Shown: one piece after another, positions 1-12,200 of the stretch
Layout: each line of letters begins with the position of its first letter
How positions within the stretch are numbered: position 1 is the first letter of the stretch
Assembly: GCA_008694505.1 (NCBI GenBank)
Contig: VZDJ01007753.1
Span: 9,829,666-9,893,665 of the forward strand
Direction: 5' to 3'
DNA from: Cyanoderma ruficeps
Lineage: Eukaryota; Chordata; Aves; Passeriformes; Timaliidae
Length of the DNA: 64,000 nucleotides
Notes under the pieces: generated by a model
Database searches by the model: none
Told to the model about the DNA's origin: nothing
The model's input: only the letters and a program-made list of their open reading frames with translations
Translations under genes and position numbers: made by a program

Positions 1-3000
1 ACAAAGAAAACAAAATTTTTCAGTATGTAAAAACAATTTTTTTTTTCAAAACTAGAACTTGAAGATTATGATTAAAAATTGCCTTTTTTTCTTGTGGAAG
101 TAAATAATATTTTGTTTTCACAAAGCTTTTTCCAGAAAAGTTTTAAACAACTTATGAAAATGAAAGAAACTGAAAGATCAGAAGCAAATATTTCAGAATA
201 TATGTAAGTATAATGGTTAAGAACTTAAAGATCCGTGAAAAAGAGCAGCAGCTTTCAACAATGCTGTGAAAGCAGTTATGGGACATACAATTTAGTCCAT
301 TTCAGATGTATTCTGAAAAGAGAACATCTCAGTTACGCAAAATGTGGATGACAACATCTGAAGAAACCAAATCAGTTATTCAGCTGAGTTCTAAATATAC
401 ATAAGAGAGACAGGGAATGGCAGTGGAAAATTCATGAAAAGTAGAGCTAAAATTTGGTGAAATTTTACAGAAATAAAATCAGTTCTGAAAAAATTGAAAC
501 ATTGTTTAAATGTCCTTTTCAATTAACCTTTTCTCTTATCCTTTTTAAGGATACTGATTCTGTGCTTCATATCTGATCACAGAAGATTGTTGCCTTATCA
601 CTTAAAATAAGAACTGAAGGCAGTAGTATCCCTGCTTCAACCCAGGAACCCAGGTTCCCGAAAACTCAACTCTTCTGATTCAAGGCAAAAAAAGTCAAAA
701 TAATCTAACACATGTAGCATGAAAAGCAACTTATAAGACAGACTCACTGACAACTGAAACTCAGTTTGGAGATCCATTTTCTAATCCTTAATCTAATTCT
801 GACTTGACTCAAGACTTAACTTTCTTGGCTGAATTTTGCCTAAGAATCCTGTGGAGAGGGCATCTACTGCAACAGAGATGCCATGAGACAGACTATACAG
901 TAAGTCCTAGAGATTCTGTATATGGATGTGTTAAAAAAGATAGAGGGCATCCATATATATTTGTTTATGTAATTATACCCAAAAGGCTTGTGGTGTCAAT
1001 ATTAACAGAATACCGGAGGACAAGGTACTTTATCAAGTAATTCTATAATCCAGTCAGTTGTGCAGGTCATTTGCTATACAAATTCACTCCAATATTTGAG
1101 TTACAATACAGTATTTATTATACCATATAAGTCTGGAAAGCATGTTTGGCATCACAAAGATTGTTCAACAAACTGTACCTGCGCTGGAACTTAGCAATTT
1201 GCACACTGATTCACTAATCTTTGTTGTTTTAACAAAATAAATTTAAGGACTCTTATTGCAAAGACTTTCAGAGTATAATTTGAGCTGCTCAGTGAGCTTG
1301 TTGCAGGCAGAACTCAAAGCCCCACCGATGGCAGGGAACCATCCAGGCAGAAATGCAGATGATCTGGGTCAAACTATATTGAGTTACCAATTAATACAGC
1401 TTTTCTGGTCAGTGCAATTTTGTTTCTCTAATTGCAGGGATTTTACAAGAGTCTCAAAGGGAATAAAGCTCCCAGCTACCATTAGAAATCAATACCAGCA
1501 GAAATACTATTAACAAGGAAGCTTTAAGAAAAAACCTGACACACAACTCAGTTAAGCTTCAAGGACTACAGTCTCTCATATATTAGTCTCATCACGCTGC
1601 ACTGCTGAAGGCAGAGAGCTACCAGTGAAAGTTGCACCCTCTTACATTGCAGAAGAATGTGGCCTGTGAGATTAACATTCAGCATCCGCCCAAACTTGTC
1701 TTAATCACTCCTTAATTTAGACGGCTTTTGACTTGGTTATCCCTTCACTGCATCTGCACCGGATGGAAATGAGGAGTGGGGAGTGGAGAATGCCTGACAA
1801 ATCCATGCACATTCAGCAAGTCGATGAATATGTAATACAGCTTGCAATAATACCTAAGTAATTCTTGCATTATGAACTCAATCCAATTCTACTATTTGAT
1901 TTCAGAAATGGATTTTGAACACAGGGCCTGTTTGACTAATCATATGCTCATTTTCTTATTCTTTCCTATTTAAATGCTGAGTGACATAGTTCTGTTTGGG
2001 AAAGCAGTGATTTCAGTACACCAACAGAGGGAACTGCCATTCCAGCAAAGTGACAAGAACCAAATTGGCCTGAAAAAATATTCCTTCATAGACTGAAAAG
2101 ATCCACACGAGGAATTCAAGTAAAGTGTCACTCTCAAACAATGACGACAGGATTACAAAAATCTAATTAGCTGTTTCATTAGCTGAATCCTATCTGTGGA
2201 GACAGCAAACAATGGGTTTTCGGAAGCTGTCCATCCATTTTTAATACAGGCACTGTCATGGACATGTTTGGTCTAATATATTTTCTACATTGCCTCTGTC
2301 TGCAGAGTGATTTCAGGGAGGTTTTGCTAGAAATGGTAAAGATTTAAAGGTTCAGTGCATGTCTAGAATCACACATTGGCTGTATCCTACTGAAACAGTC
2401 TTTGTTTCCTACTTCCCTCCATCATTTAATTGATTGCACTTCTTTTTCACTCTGTTTGGACTGCACCAGAAAATCTTCAGAGCTAAATACACATGCTCAA
2501 ATCTCTTAATAAGTAAGTCTAATTAAGAATAATTGAATGGTTGAAGGTAAATGAAGATAGCATCCACAAGAGACTACTAATTTTTGAATGACTGAGGTGG
2601 AGGAGGCACCTCTTCCTTCCCCTTATCAATTTCAATAATTTCATTTCCATCAAAAACTCCATTAACCTATTAATAAAATAATTATAATGGAAGCAAGCAC
2701 TGAATTTTCATGCTGGAAAAATGGAAATTTCACATGAATGTGTATTTTTAATATACTTATATACTAATATACTTACATATATATATATATATTAATATTT
2801 ATATATATATTTATATGCATATAATAAGGCTCTCCCCACTTTGGACTGTGACTATTTACCTCTCTTATTCTAGGCTCCAGAGCACTCTGGAACTTGCTCC
2901 GTCCAGTGCATTTTGTATTTGCAGCAGCTTTTCAGATTAACAATATAGGCTCAAATATTCAGGCCAAGATCTCTTGCTCCCTCAGTCAATGCAATTTTCT

Positions 3001-5243
3001 TTTCAAAGCACTTAAGTGATGCCAATACCACCAGTAAAAGATAATTCTGATATTCCAGTTTAAGACCCTCCCTTCACTCCCACCACAAGCAAAACCAACT
3101 TGCAAAACTCCCCTGTTTGAAAAGCAGGAAACAAACCCCAATCATCTTCATGTCTACAAGACAGAAGAAAACCAGGGAAAGGTACTGCCACAATCTTAGT
3201 CATATCCACTTCTGCACTAGAGTAAGTGTAGTGGTTTCACTAGCCCTTCCACTTCAGAGAATTTAAAAGCATATTATAACACCACAAGAGGCAGTATTTT
3301 CTCAGCTGAATACCTCTGAACATTGTTTGCCTATCAGTGGAGACCACCAATGCCATCAACTTGCCTGTTCTCTTCATACTCAACCCAGAGAGACAATAAG
3401 TCACTTTTTTTTCCTTATATTTTTAAGCAATAAGAGAAACTCAGGTACAGCAAACTGAAGATAATAGTCCAGGTTGCACCAGCATTAAGGCTACTAAGGC
3501 ATGTCAAATAGATCCCAGCAGAAAAAGCAGCTACAGACTTAAAAAGAGTAACTGTGAGCTGAAGTTAAATGCTTAACTTTTCAGTGATAAAAATTCACCA
3601 AACAACAGCAACACAGGAAGGGTTGAACCGCATTCATTTTGGTGAATTCAATTTTTATTGCTTCATTCTTTCATGAAATTCTATGAGCTACTTGAAAGTA
3701 AATATTTGCAATTAAGAGACATTATAGGGAACAGTCCTGTAGTAACAGCAGGACTTTACAAGTGAGACAGAACAGAATCCAGCTCAGTATCTCCTCTGGC
3801 TCTACAGTGCAACAAGAAGTGTAAATTCTGTTTTGGAAAGAAAAACAATCTGATAAGCCTTTCAGACAGACCAGCTATTGAAAATGCATGAAATCTGAGT
3901 CTGCTTCATCTTCAAAAACTGTACTGTGAAACTCTGCCATGCCTATATCTTTGGCAGAGTGCTTAACAGAAACCAGTTCAAGACACATAAATATAGATCC
4001 AGTGGTGATTTATGTGCCCAGGAGTGAAATTACATACTCTGGTTTTATTTTTTTGTTTCTCAGAACCAAGTCTAAACATAAAGACTTTCTCTGAAGATTT
4101 GGGGAGATTTATATCTTATAATGATGATTAATGATAGAGAACACATTAAGCAATGGACTAACTGCCCGTGGGCTGAACATATTGCAACATTCATGGAGCC
4201 AAGCAGAAAACAAGCAAAGGGTCTCTGTTTAGGGCTTTCATGTGGCAGTCTCAATTTTGGTTGTTGGCTACAAAGTTTTTCGTCTTTTTTGTGCACTCAT
4301 TGTCAAAAATGCAGACTGGGAAGGGAACCTGAACAGGTTTAGACCCTTGAAAACAGTTCTGAGGAAGTTTCCCTGAACTATGAAGGGAAACTCATCTCTA
4401 TGTTAATCTACATGGCTTATTAAAACTACTTCAGTACCACAGAAATAGTCTGAGAAAACTGGAGCTGGGCAGTACAGCCTTTTCAACAGGGAACTATTTA
4501 CAGCTTGATGCAGGACATATCCTTAATACCTTTTCTTATGAATGACTTTTCTAGGTGCCATGAGCAGGGGTCTCAATAGCCAACAAGAAACCACACCTAG
4601 ATATGTGATTTAACAGATTATAGATTCTTCTTCTCTCTGTATCCTGAGAAAGCAGAAATTGACTGGATTTGTGTAGTGTCCTTCATATTAAAAAGAAGCC
4701 ACAGAGACAAGTGACAAACTCATTATAGAGAGGATACAAATTACAGGTCCCAATTAAAAGTCTTATAAAAAACATCGCTCCCTGACAGTGTTCTTCAGAT
4801 ACATATTCAAAACTTGCTGCTTTAATTTGGGCTGATTTACTCTAAGTCAATATTGTCCAAAGTACTCCTCTTGCTAATGACATTACCAGTTCAATTGTTT
4901 GGATATTTTTAAAGTGGCATAGTTTTGATATCTTGCAATTCAAAGTAGCCAGCATATCAAGAGTTCTCAAAGACAGAGTAATGCCTGTCAGGTCTACATC
5001 CCCACAGAAAAGTGCATAAACTTTTCCATGTAACCATGGAAGCTCTTCAGTGGAATATAAAATACAGTAAAATATGTCCCTGTTTTACCCTAGGCAGAGT
5101 CTGTTGCACTGAATGAATAGAAGTTAACTTGCCATGTTGTGGCATTTGTTTGTCCTTCATAAAATGCCAGTACGGGCCCTGTGTATATCGAAGAGATGTC
5201 ACAGTGAAGTATTCTAACTTTGCAGGGGTATCTTGGTTATACA
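1..5243. other. Unique AT-rich DNA, no gene seen
   Basis: No open frame here exceeds 85 codons and none resembles a known protein. I see no CR1 or LTR sequence. The stretch has ordinary mixed sequence with AATAAA-like and short A/T runs, and an AT microsatellite listed separately. Parts near 1600-1800 and 2150-2250 are less simple in composition and could be conserved non-coding DNA, but that cannot be judged without an alignment. Confidence 0.6.
2751..2827. repeat. AT-rich microsatellite tract
   Basis: An interrupted (TA)n tract with runs of seven or more TA units, broken by 'ttaatattt' and 'tttatatgc' spacers. It is low-complexity DNA of the kind that varies in length between individuals. 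Confidence 0.8.
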
Positions 5244-5359
5244 GAGCTCTTAGTAAACTAACAAATATGCACTCGAAAAGTGAGCAACATCTTTTAATTA
5301 TGAGCTCTTAGTAAACTAACAAATATGCACTGAAAAAGTGAGCAACATCCTTTAATTAT
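5244..5359. repeat. 58-bp tandem duplication, two units
   Basis: Two head-to-tail units of exactly 58 bases (5244-5301 and 5302-5359), both beginning 'gagctcttagtaaac'. By eye they differ at three positions: two adjacent changes near 'cactcgaaa / cactgaaaa' and one in 'catctttta / catccttta'. There is no spacer, so this is a direct duplication and not two insertions. About 5% divergence suggests it is not brand new. It is not part of any mobile element I recognise. Confidence 0.92.
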
Positions 5360-5569
5360 AAGTGCCTTTCAGCACTTTTACTTGTCAGTTTTTTCAATTA
5401 TTCCCTGGGCTTTGAGTAGACAGGACAAAAGCATATTATCCTTACTCTGTAATTCCTCGATATCTCCATCCCAATATTTTACCCATTTGGCAGTCAGTTT
5501 AAAGAAAAGGAAGGGAAGAGCTTTAAAAATAAAAGTGGAAAATAAAATATTGATCTACTTTGGGAAGAC

Positions 5570-5595
5570 AAAAAAAAAAAAAANAAAAAAAAAAA
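5570..5595. repeat. Poly(A) run containing an ambiguous base
   Basis: A homopolymer of A from 5570 to 5595 with a single N at 5584, followed by 'gaaataaag'. The N marks a base the assembly could not call in the homopolymer. There is no recognisable retroelement body on the 5' side, so I do not call it a retrotransposon tail. Confidence 0.85.
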
Positions 5596-6090
5596 GAAAT
5601 AAAGCCTCACGCCTTCAAATTCTGCCATCCACTCAACCTGGGGAGTTATGAAGCGTTTATAGAGACAATCAGAGTTAATTTAATTTCAGACACTCAGAAG
5701 AATATACAACTGATCCTGCTGAAAATACAGTTCCCTTTTTGCCTGCAATAATACTTCCCCAGTCCTGCACCTATCTAAAATGAAGAAATTCACTCAGTGG
5801 AAGAAAATGAACTCACAGCTGTGGTTTCAGCATTTTCATCTGCTGTCATGTTAACTTCAGACTTGAGGTCAGAAAGTATTCTTCACTTTGTTAAAGGGAA
5901 AAGTAACAAAAAAACCCCAAAGGAATCTGGAACTTTCTGCAGAAGGCTCTTAAGAGAAGCAGAGTCATCAGTCAGCATATTTGCAATGAAGATTGCAGTG
6001 GAGTTACTGGTCTCCACAAATGTTTCAATTCATAATCAAATTAGCAGCTCAAGGTTTAGGGAGTGAATTAGAATAAATTGTCTGGGCAGC

Positions 6091-6165
6091 CTTCATAATT
6101 TTTCATTCCTTCCTTTTATTTAGGAGATAATAATTAAATGTGATTTGAAATGGTATGTAATACAG
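6091..6165 (+). repeat. Copy 1 of an unknown duplicated element
   Basis: This segment runs from 'cttcataatttttc' to 'ggtatgtaatacag' and is closely matched by 7895-7965 in the same orientation 1.8 kb away. The shared core 'ttttatttaggagat(a/g)ataattaaatgtga' is nearly identical in both. The main difference is about 8 extra bases here ('attccttc') before the core. It is not CR1 or an LTR that I recognise. It could be an old dispersed repeat or a duplicated regulatory element. Confidence 0.75.
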
Positions 6166-6258
6166 TAATGCTTAGAAGTATTTTATGATTTTTAACAAGA
6201 ATAATTAGATCCTCTGGTATTATTTGAAACCACACTACTATAACATCTATTAAACTTT

Positions 6259-6297
6259 GGAGGGAAAAAAAAGGAAAAAGAAAGAAGAAGAGAAAGG
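6259..6297 (+). repeat. 39-nt uninterrupted purine tract
   Basis: Every base from 6259 to 6297 is A or G, including an A8 run and (GAA)-like units. Long purine/pyrimidine tracts can adopt triplex structure and often mutate in length. Nothing else is implied. Confidence 0.8.
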
Positions 6298-7894
6298 TGA
6301 ATTTGTCTGTTTTATTGGAAATCAGAATGAAATTCTCTTTAAACAGATACATTCTATTTTTATTGCCTTAGTCGTCTGGGGAAATCTCATTCCAAGCTTC
6401 CTCTACCTTTCACTAAAACAAGATTTGCTAAAGAAATTTGCTGAAGCTTCCAATGGTATTTGTTCGGTGACAAAAATGTAATGTGAAAATGAAATCTCAG
6501 GGAACTGAAGGAAATTAACAAGGCCCTGAAGTAACACGGGATGGAAATATAAGATTAGTTAGCAGGACATCTGAATCACTTCTAACACCACGGCACATCT
6601 GAATAATTAAAACTACTCCAAATCTCTCTTGAGTGCATGTTCTTCAGATGCTGGCGTTCATTGACACAGAGCAGGGAAGGAGGGAGGACCTGCTGGCAGC
6701 AGAGCTCTGTGGCTGCCAGCTGTTACTCTGAAATCAATGGTTGGCCATGGGCACAGGAGCAGCAGATCTGGAGACTGCCTGATGTTTCATGAGATATAAA
6801 AAGGGACACAGGAAACTATACTTATATATAAATATATTATTTAAAATCAACCCTGAGCAGACCTTTTCTCTGCGATAATTAGGCTTGAAACAAACAATAG
6901 CCCATAGCTGCCGTTAAAATTCTGATTTCTTCATAGACCGATCTGTATGAAGAGGTCTTTTTCTTCTAAGTTGTATGACAACATCATGCCCTTTGATAAC
7001 TTTACTGAAGCTCTCATATCTGCTTCTTTTTCTTAAAAAACGCTCCTTTATTGAATGATAAGAAGGATCACACTGAGAAAGAGACGTTGCTATTAAGATT
7101 TTTGGAAAGAAAAGTAGGAGGCCTTGAAAATGATCCTTTTAATTCATGCTGCTAAATTGAGGATTAGCCTCCATTCTTTTTCTATTTCTAATTCTTTCTT
7201 TCAGCTGCCATATATTCTAAAGAACATAAAACCAAAGTTAGAGCTGGTCTTTTTTAATAAAACGAAATACTCTTTTACTAAGTTCTTCTATCTTTAGATA
7301 AAGAGTGACTCCCAGTATCTCTCTCCCAAAGAGAACAGGGCAGATGGACAGAAAGGTGAGCAATGCATATGTTTTTGTTGTAAAAATAGGGAAGTCCTAA
7401 AATATAAATGCTTAAAAGCAACATATGAGTAACATATCTTCAGGATACATTACTTTGTTTCTCCCTAGAAAGGTGCAAAGCAAAGAACACTGATGTTCAT
7501 TACTCTCATGCTTCTCCACCAGAATCAGCCTGTGGATTTTGTTTCCTGTTACACAAGCATGTCAGTGTCCTACTTTAACTTTGTCAGACAGACTTGCTTG
7601 CCATTACAAATGCATTCTAATAGAAATTCTGAGTCTGCATCATTAGTTATCTTTTCCTCTTTGTATATTTCTTCTAGTAGACTCAAAGAATGCATAGCTT
7701 ACAATTTTTACCTTATATTTTTGAGCTCTTCTTCCAATATTTACAAAAGAAGCTGGCTAATTAAGCTTGTGGTTATTAGTTCTCCCTTTCTCTTTCTCGA
7801 AATTGATTAATAAAAGTACAGTGAAGAAGCCCTTTAGTCGGATACATAAAATCATAATAAGACCTAGTGATCAAAAGATAGATCATCTGCACAG

Positions 7895-7965
7895 TCTTCA
7901 TAATCTTTCTTTTATTTAGGAGATGATAATTAAATGTGAATTGAGATGGTATGTCATGCACAGCA
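7895..7965 (+). repeat. Copy 2 of an unknown duplicated element
   Basis: Partner of 6091-6165 in the same orientation. It starts 'cttcataatctttc', shares the 'tttatttaggagat' core and ends 'tggtatgtcatgcacag'. The flanks on either side do not align convincingly, so the repeated unit is about 70 bases. Divergence looks like 10-15% by eye. Confidence 0.75.
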
Positions 7966-8680
7966 TAATAAATTAGAAATGTTTAAATTAGAAATAAATA
8001 TTCCAATTGACAATAATAGCTCCTTAACATTGTGAAGAATCAAAAATTATTAGAGCTTAATAAGTGAAGGTTATTTCTTCTTGATTTGAGGCAATTTATC
8101 ACAGACATGATGCATTTCAAAGAGATAGCCTGTAGTTTGGCCCCTAGTTGCTGACTTCTGTCCTTTCCACATGTTAAATATTAAGTCGCAAAGACTAATG
8201 TCCTTTCTTCAAGAATTACCACATAAAATACTAGTGCTTTCAAAATCATGATACTATCATATGTACCCCTTTCAATTATCCAGGCTGTGGATTAACAGTG
8301 TTAGACATTGAGAAACATATGGATTGTCTGCATGGTAGAGTCAAACTGGATCTGACAAGGTTTAATAGCTCAGCTGTATTTCATGGCAGAGTAGCTATGG
8401 CTTTCCTAAGGTATGAAGAACAATGACCCAGTGAATCCTGTAATTCCTGTGCTGATTTCCTTCTTGCCCAGCTTTGGTATCTCTGTATCATGTTCCTAAG
8501 TCTTCTGGAAAATCGAAGTAGGGACATACATGAACAAGGTCTACCATCAATGTGGATCCAAGCTCTACTTGGGATATAGCACAGCTGCAAGTTCTTCACT
8601 CAGACTTCCAGGAAAATAGCTAAATTGCAGCAAAGAACTGTGAGAAAGTACGTGTTAGATCCATACAAGGTAAAGAAGCG

Positions 8681-9251
8681 TGCTGGTTTTGGCTGGGGTA
8701 GAGTGAATTTTCTTCAAGTGGCTAGTATGGGGCTGTGTTTTGGATTTGTGTGAAAACTGTCAGTAATGGAGGTGTTTTTGTTATTGCTGAGCAGTACCTG
8801 CATGGAGCCAAGGCCTTTTCTGATTTCTGCACTGCTGTACTGGCAAGGGGGCTGGATGTGCATGGAAAGGTGGGAGGAGACACACCAAGGACAGGTGACC
8901 CAAACTGACCCAAGGGATATTCCTGACAACAGGACATCATGCCCAGTGTATAAAGTGTTGGGAAGGAGGAAAGGGGAGAGGTTTGGAGCTGTGGGATTGG
9001 TCTTCCCGAGTAACCATTAAGTGTGATGAAGTCCTGCTTTCTTGGGGAAGACCAAACCACTACCCATTAAACTGTGAGTTAATTCTTTGTTTTGCTTGCT
9101 TGCACATCCAGCTTTTCCTTTACTCGTTAAATTGTCTTTATCTCAACCCATGAGTTTTCCCACTTATTCTTCTCATTCATTCCTGCTCTCTCTAGTAGGG
9201 GAGTGAGCAAGCAGCTGTGACATGGTTTCTGGCTGGAGTTGAACCACCACA
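8681..9251 (+). mobile_element. Solo LTR of an avian endogenous retrovirus
   Basis: About 570 bases that I recognise as a common avian/passerine LTR: it opens 'tgctggttttggctggggt' and ends near 'gttgaaccaccaca', giving TG...CA borders. Internal landmarks fit an LTR on +: 'ttgttattgctgagcag', a TATA box at 8949-8955 (TATAAAG) and poly(A)-type signals ATTAAA at 9066 and GTTAAA at 9125, before 'tttatctcaaccca'. No retroviral internal sequence or second LTR is visible on either side, so it is a solo LTR left by recombination. I could not find an exact target-site duplication next to the inferred borders, so they may be off by a few bases. It encodes no protein. Confidence 0.85.
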
Positions 9252-12200
9252 GGAAGGCAAAACCAAAGACAGGTAAACTTAGCAAGCAGAGCATTGTGAG
9301 TAGCTCAAGCATTCAGCAGGAAATATGCAATCAGAAGAATTATCAAAGCTAAAGAAAGTTAAAGAAAAAAGTAGGGATTAGGCAGAGAGCAGCTCAGCAA
9401 TGTCTGTCAAGGCTCAACTTGATCCAAGGAGCAAAGAAGGCTCACTTTTCTCCACCTGATCCATGAAAACTTGGTGAAAGATTCATTTAATTTACTGTAG
9501 GGGTGGTGAACATTTAGTCTAGCAGCTTGTTCCTGTAGCTACATGATGTGTTGTATAAACCAGTAGCTGTTTAGTATTTTTAAATTATGTATATCTTGCA
9601 CATGGTTTTGTATATGCCCAAAAGAAGCCTGAAGTGGGATGGTTGCAATATGTTTTTTTCAGATCAGACTGGTGTCTTTTGCACATAAAATTTGGTACTG
9701 CAAGTTCAAAGATAACTAAAGAGCTCCATAGGAATATGTGGAAAGAATACTGTTGGACCAAGCCAACACAACAATCTGGTAAAAGAGATGGAACATTCAG
9801 TGTAGAAATGTATAGGTACCTCATTTAAAATAAGTTCACAGTCAGAAAAGTCAATCAGTGCTGAGCCTGAGTAAGTAAATCCTATTATACCATATGAAGT
9901 TAAGTTGAAAATGTACCCCCTCCCCATTGTGTCTGTGTTCACCATATTAATTGGCCTCTGAGGTATCTCTGGATCTAACAAACCTGGTTTGTCAAATAAA
10001 TACCCAGCACAGTATGTACTGGAGAAAGGGTAATAAAGCAGCTCTAAAATAAGGTTAGCAGAGAAGAGAATGTGAACACCGTTCTTGAGAATATCGTATG
10101 GACACCATGTAGAAAGCTTGTGACAAAGATGACAACAGGCAGGAGATACCCACAAAGGTGCAATTTTGACTTTGACAAGCTTTGTCCTCCTTTGTTGTCT
10201 CCTTGTGACAGGTTAGTAACACTTCTAATGGAAACACCCAGGGTACATGAATAATCTTTCAGTTCATCAAGGAATGGTTTCAAGTGGAGATTTGATGAAT
10301 TTGTTTTCCAAAAGTTATTGCTCATTGTGGCTGATTTTCTGTTCAGTAAAATACTTGCATCTGACTCTAGTTAAGTAATGAATATTTGCATTTTTCAAAG
10401 CTGAAAATGGAATTATGACCATAGAGATTCCTATTGAAATTCATAAAAAAAACTAAGACTAGTTCTACTTTCAAAACTTGCCCTTATGGGTCTTAAAAAT
10501 AAGGCAATATGTTCTAAGGACAAAGCCTCAGTCTTTCCTCTGACTTCAGTCAGATATCTGAAATTATTTAAGGAGAATTCTTTGATAAAGATTCATTTTT
10601 TAATCTCCAGTGGAAGAAAAAATGCAAACAGTTCAGTAAATAGATTTTTAGGCTGTATTTAAATTACATATTTATTTTGTTCCTCAGAGATTGAAATGGC
10701 TCGCTTGGAGATGTTCCAGTATGTTATGCAAAATTTTTAATGTATTTTATGTAATAGCAGAACAACAGGAGTAAAAGATGGAAAAGACCTATTGGGGCAT
10801 TGTATCTATTTTTCTGCCCAGACAGGATTGTTTCTATAAATGCTACTGGTCATGGGCAAAGTAAATCAAAGTATATTCAGATAATTCCTTTTCTGAGTGT
10901 ACTGGCTTCTGACCATGGTCCCTCTGTTTAAGGTCAGAAAATAGTTACCATTCAATCAAGAGAGTCATTTGCCACCCTTCCTATTTTTTTTCTTTTTTTT
11001 GCAGTCTGTTATTTGTCTGAGTCTATATTTGGATCACATTGATCAAGAAGGAATAAATTTAGAGCTGACTGTAAATCAGCAAAGAATTGAATGTGTAAAA
11101 GAAGAAGGAATATAGCAAAGAAGAAAATCTCTTTGTTTCCCAGTTGTTGTATACAATTGAGTTTTAATTGATTTCAAGCTTAGTTCTTTAGTTAAATAAA
11201 GTGCTCTGTAGCCTGCTGCACCCTTGCCAGCACTTACTCCATATTACTATTCTCAAACCTCTCCAGTGCAAGTAAGCTGTAAGTAAAGGTGTGCTGAGTA
11301 AGGTTTTTAAGCTTTGCTATCAGCAGTGCTACATTTTAAAGCAGAAGTGGAAGGAAAAAGGATATTATAACAACTCAGTATGCTGAAATGCAGCATTTTG
11401 TCTTAATAGAAAGTTCTCCAGCTGTACTAAGGCACCACAACAGTCTGTTGACAATAGGCTGTTTAGCACCCTTGAATTAGCTCTGAATGATCTGTGGATT
11501 AGGGTTATTCCCTATCTGCAAGTCTGTATATGAACTCTGAATCTCAGAGGCTGAATCCACACTACTAAATTAACCCAAAATTGTCACCAGACCAACAGCC
11601 ACGGAACAAACCATTCCTATGCCAATAAACTCTTAGTCTCGGGTGGCTACACTCACATTGCTTGGAGACTGCAGTAGTCCCCATAATGTTCTGCCTTCTC
11701 CTACCAAAAGGTCTTCAAACCTATGTTAATCTCATTGAAATTAATGCCAGAACTCTTCTCCTCTTCCTGAAGCCCTTTTTTTTCATATCAACATTGAAGC
11801 TATCTCCTTCCATAGTTAGACAGTAGAACTGTAATGTGCAATACTCTACTTATTACCCATTAGGCTGTTTTCACTCACCCACCAAATACATAACAAAGCC
11901 CTGCACAAATATCTACAGCATCAAAATATATTTAAAAGGTCTTGTTCATTACTATAACAAAACTAGTAAAAAATGCATGCAGCAGAACCATTGAGAGCAC
12001 CAGGTGTCAGCACAAGGGCTTTATGGGTCAAATTATGCATTTCTTTAAAGTAAATGAGGAATTTTATTGCATAATTAACTGTTGTGCTGTTTGAGTAGTA
12101 CTTAACATTGGAAGTTTACTTGAAAAAAGAACATTTTATTACAAGGTGAATATCTAGTCTGAGTGACATGACACTGGTTATTCAAGGGCTACAACAGTTC

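Larger units (their letters stand above)
5360..8680. other. Unique DNA, no gene seen
   Basis: Only short chance-length frames are present (up to 105 codons at 7493-7810, +). The frame at 5797-6066 (+, 89 codons) has no recognisable domain. The stretch holds a purine tract and two related copies of an unknown element, listed separately. A slightly GC-richer patch near 6660-6780 has no identifiable content. Confidence 0.55.

Noticed and set aside
8714..9060. 71-112-codon frames on both strands
   Set aside because: They lie inside the LTR at 8681-9251.
9706..10155. Longest open frame of the window (149 codons, - strand)
   Set aside because: No domain, overlaps other frames, and its length is within what chance gives for 64 kb of AT-rich DNA. 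Not recognisable as internal retroviral sequence despite the nearby LTR.
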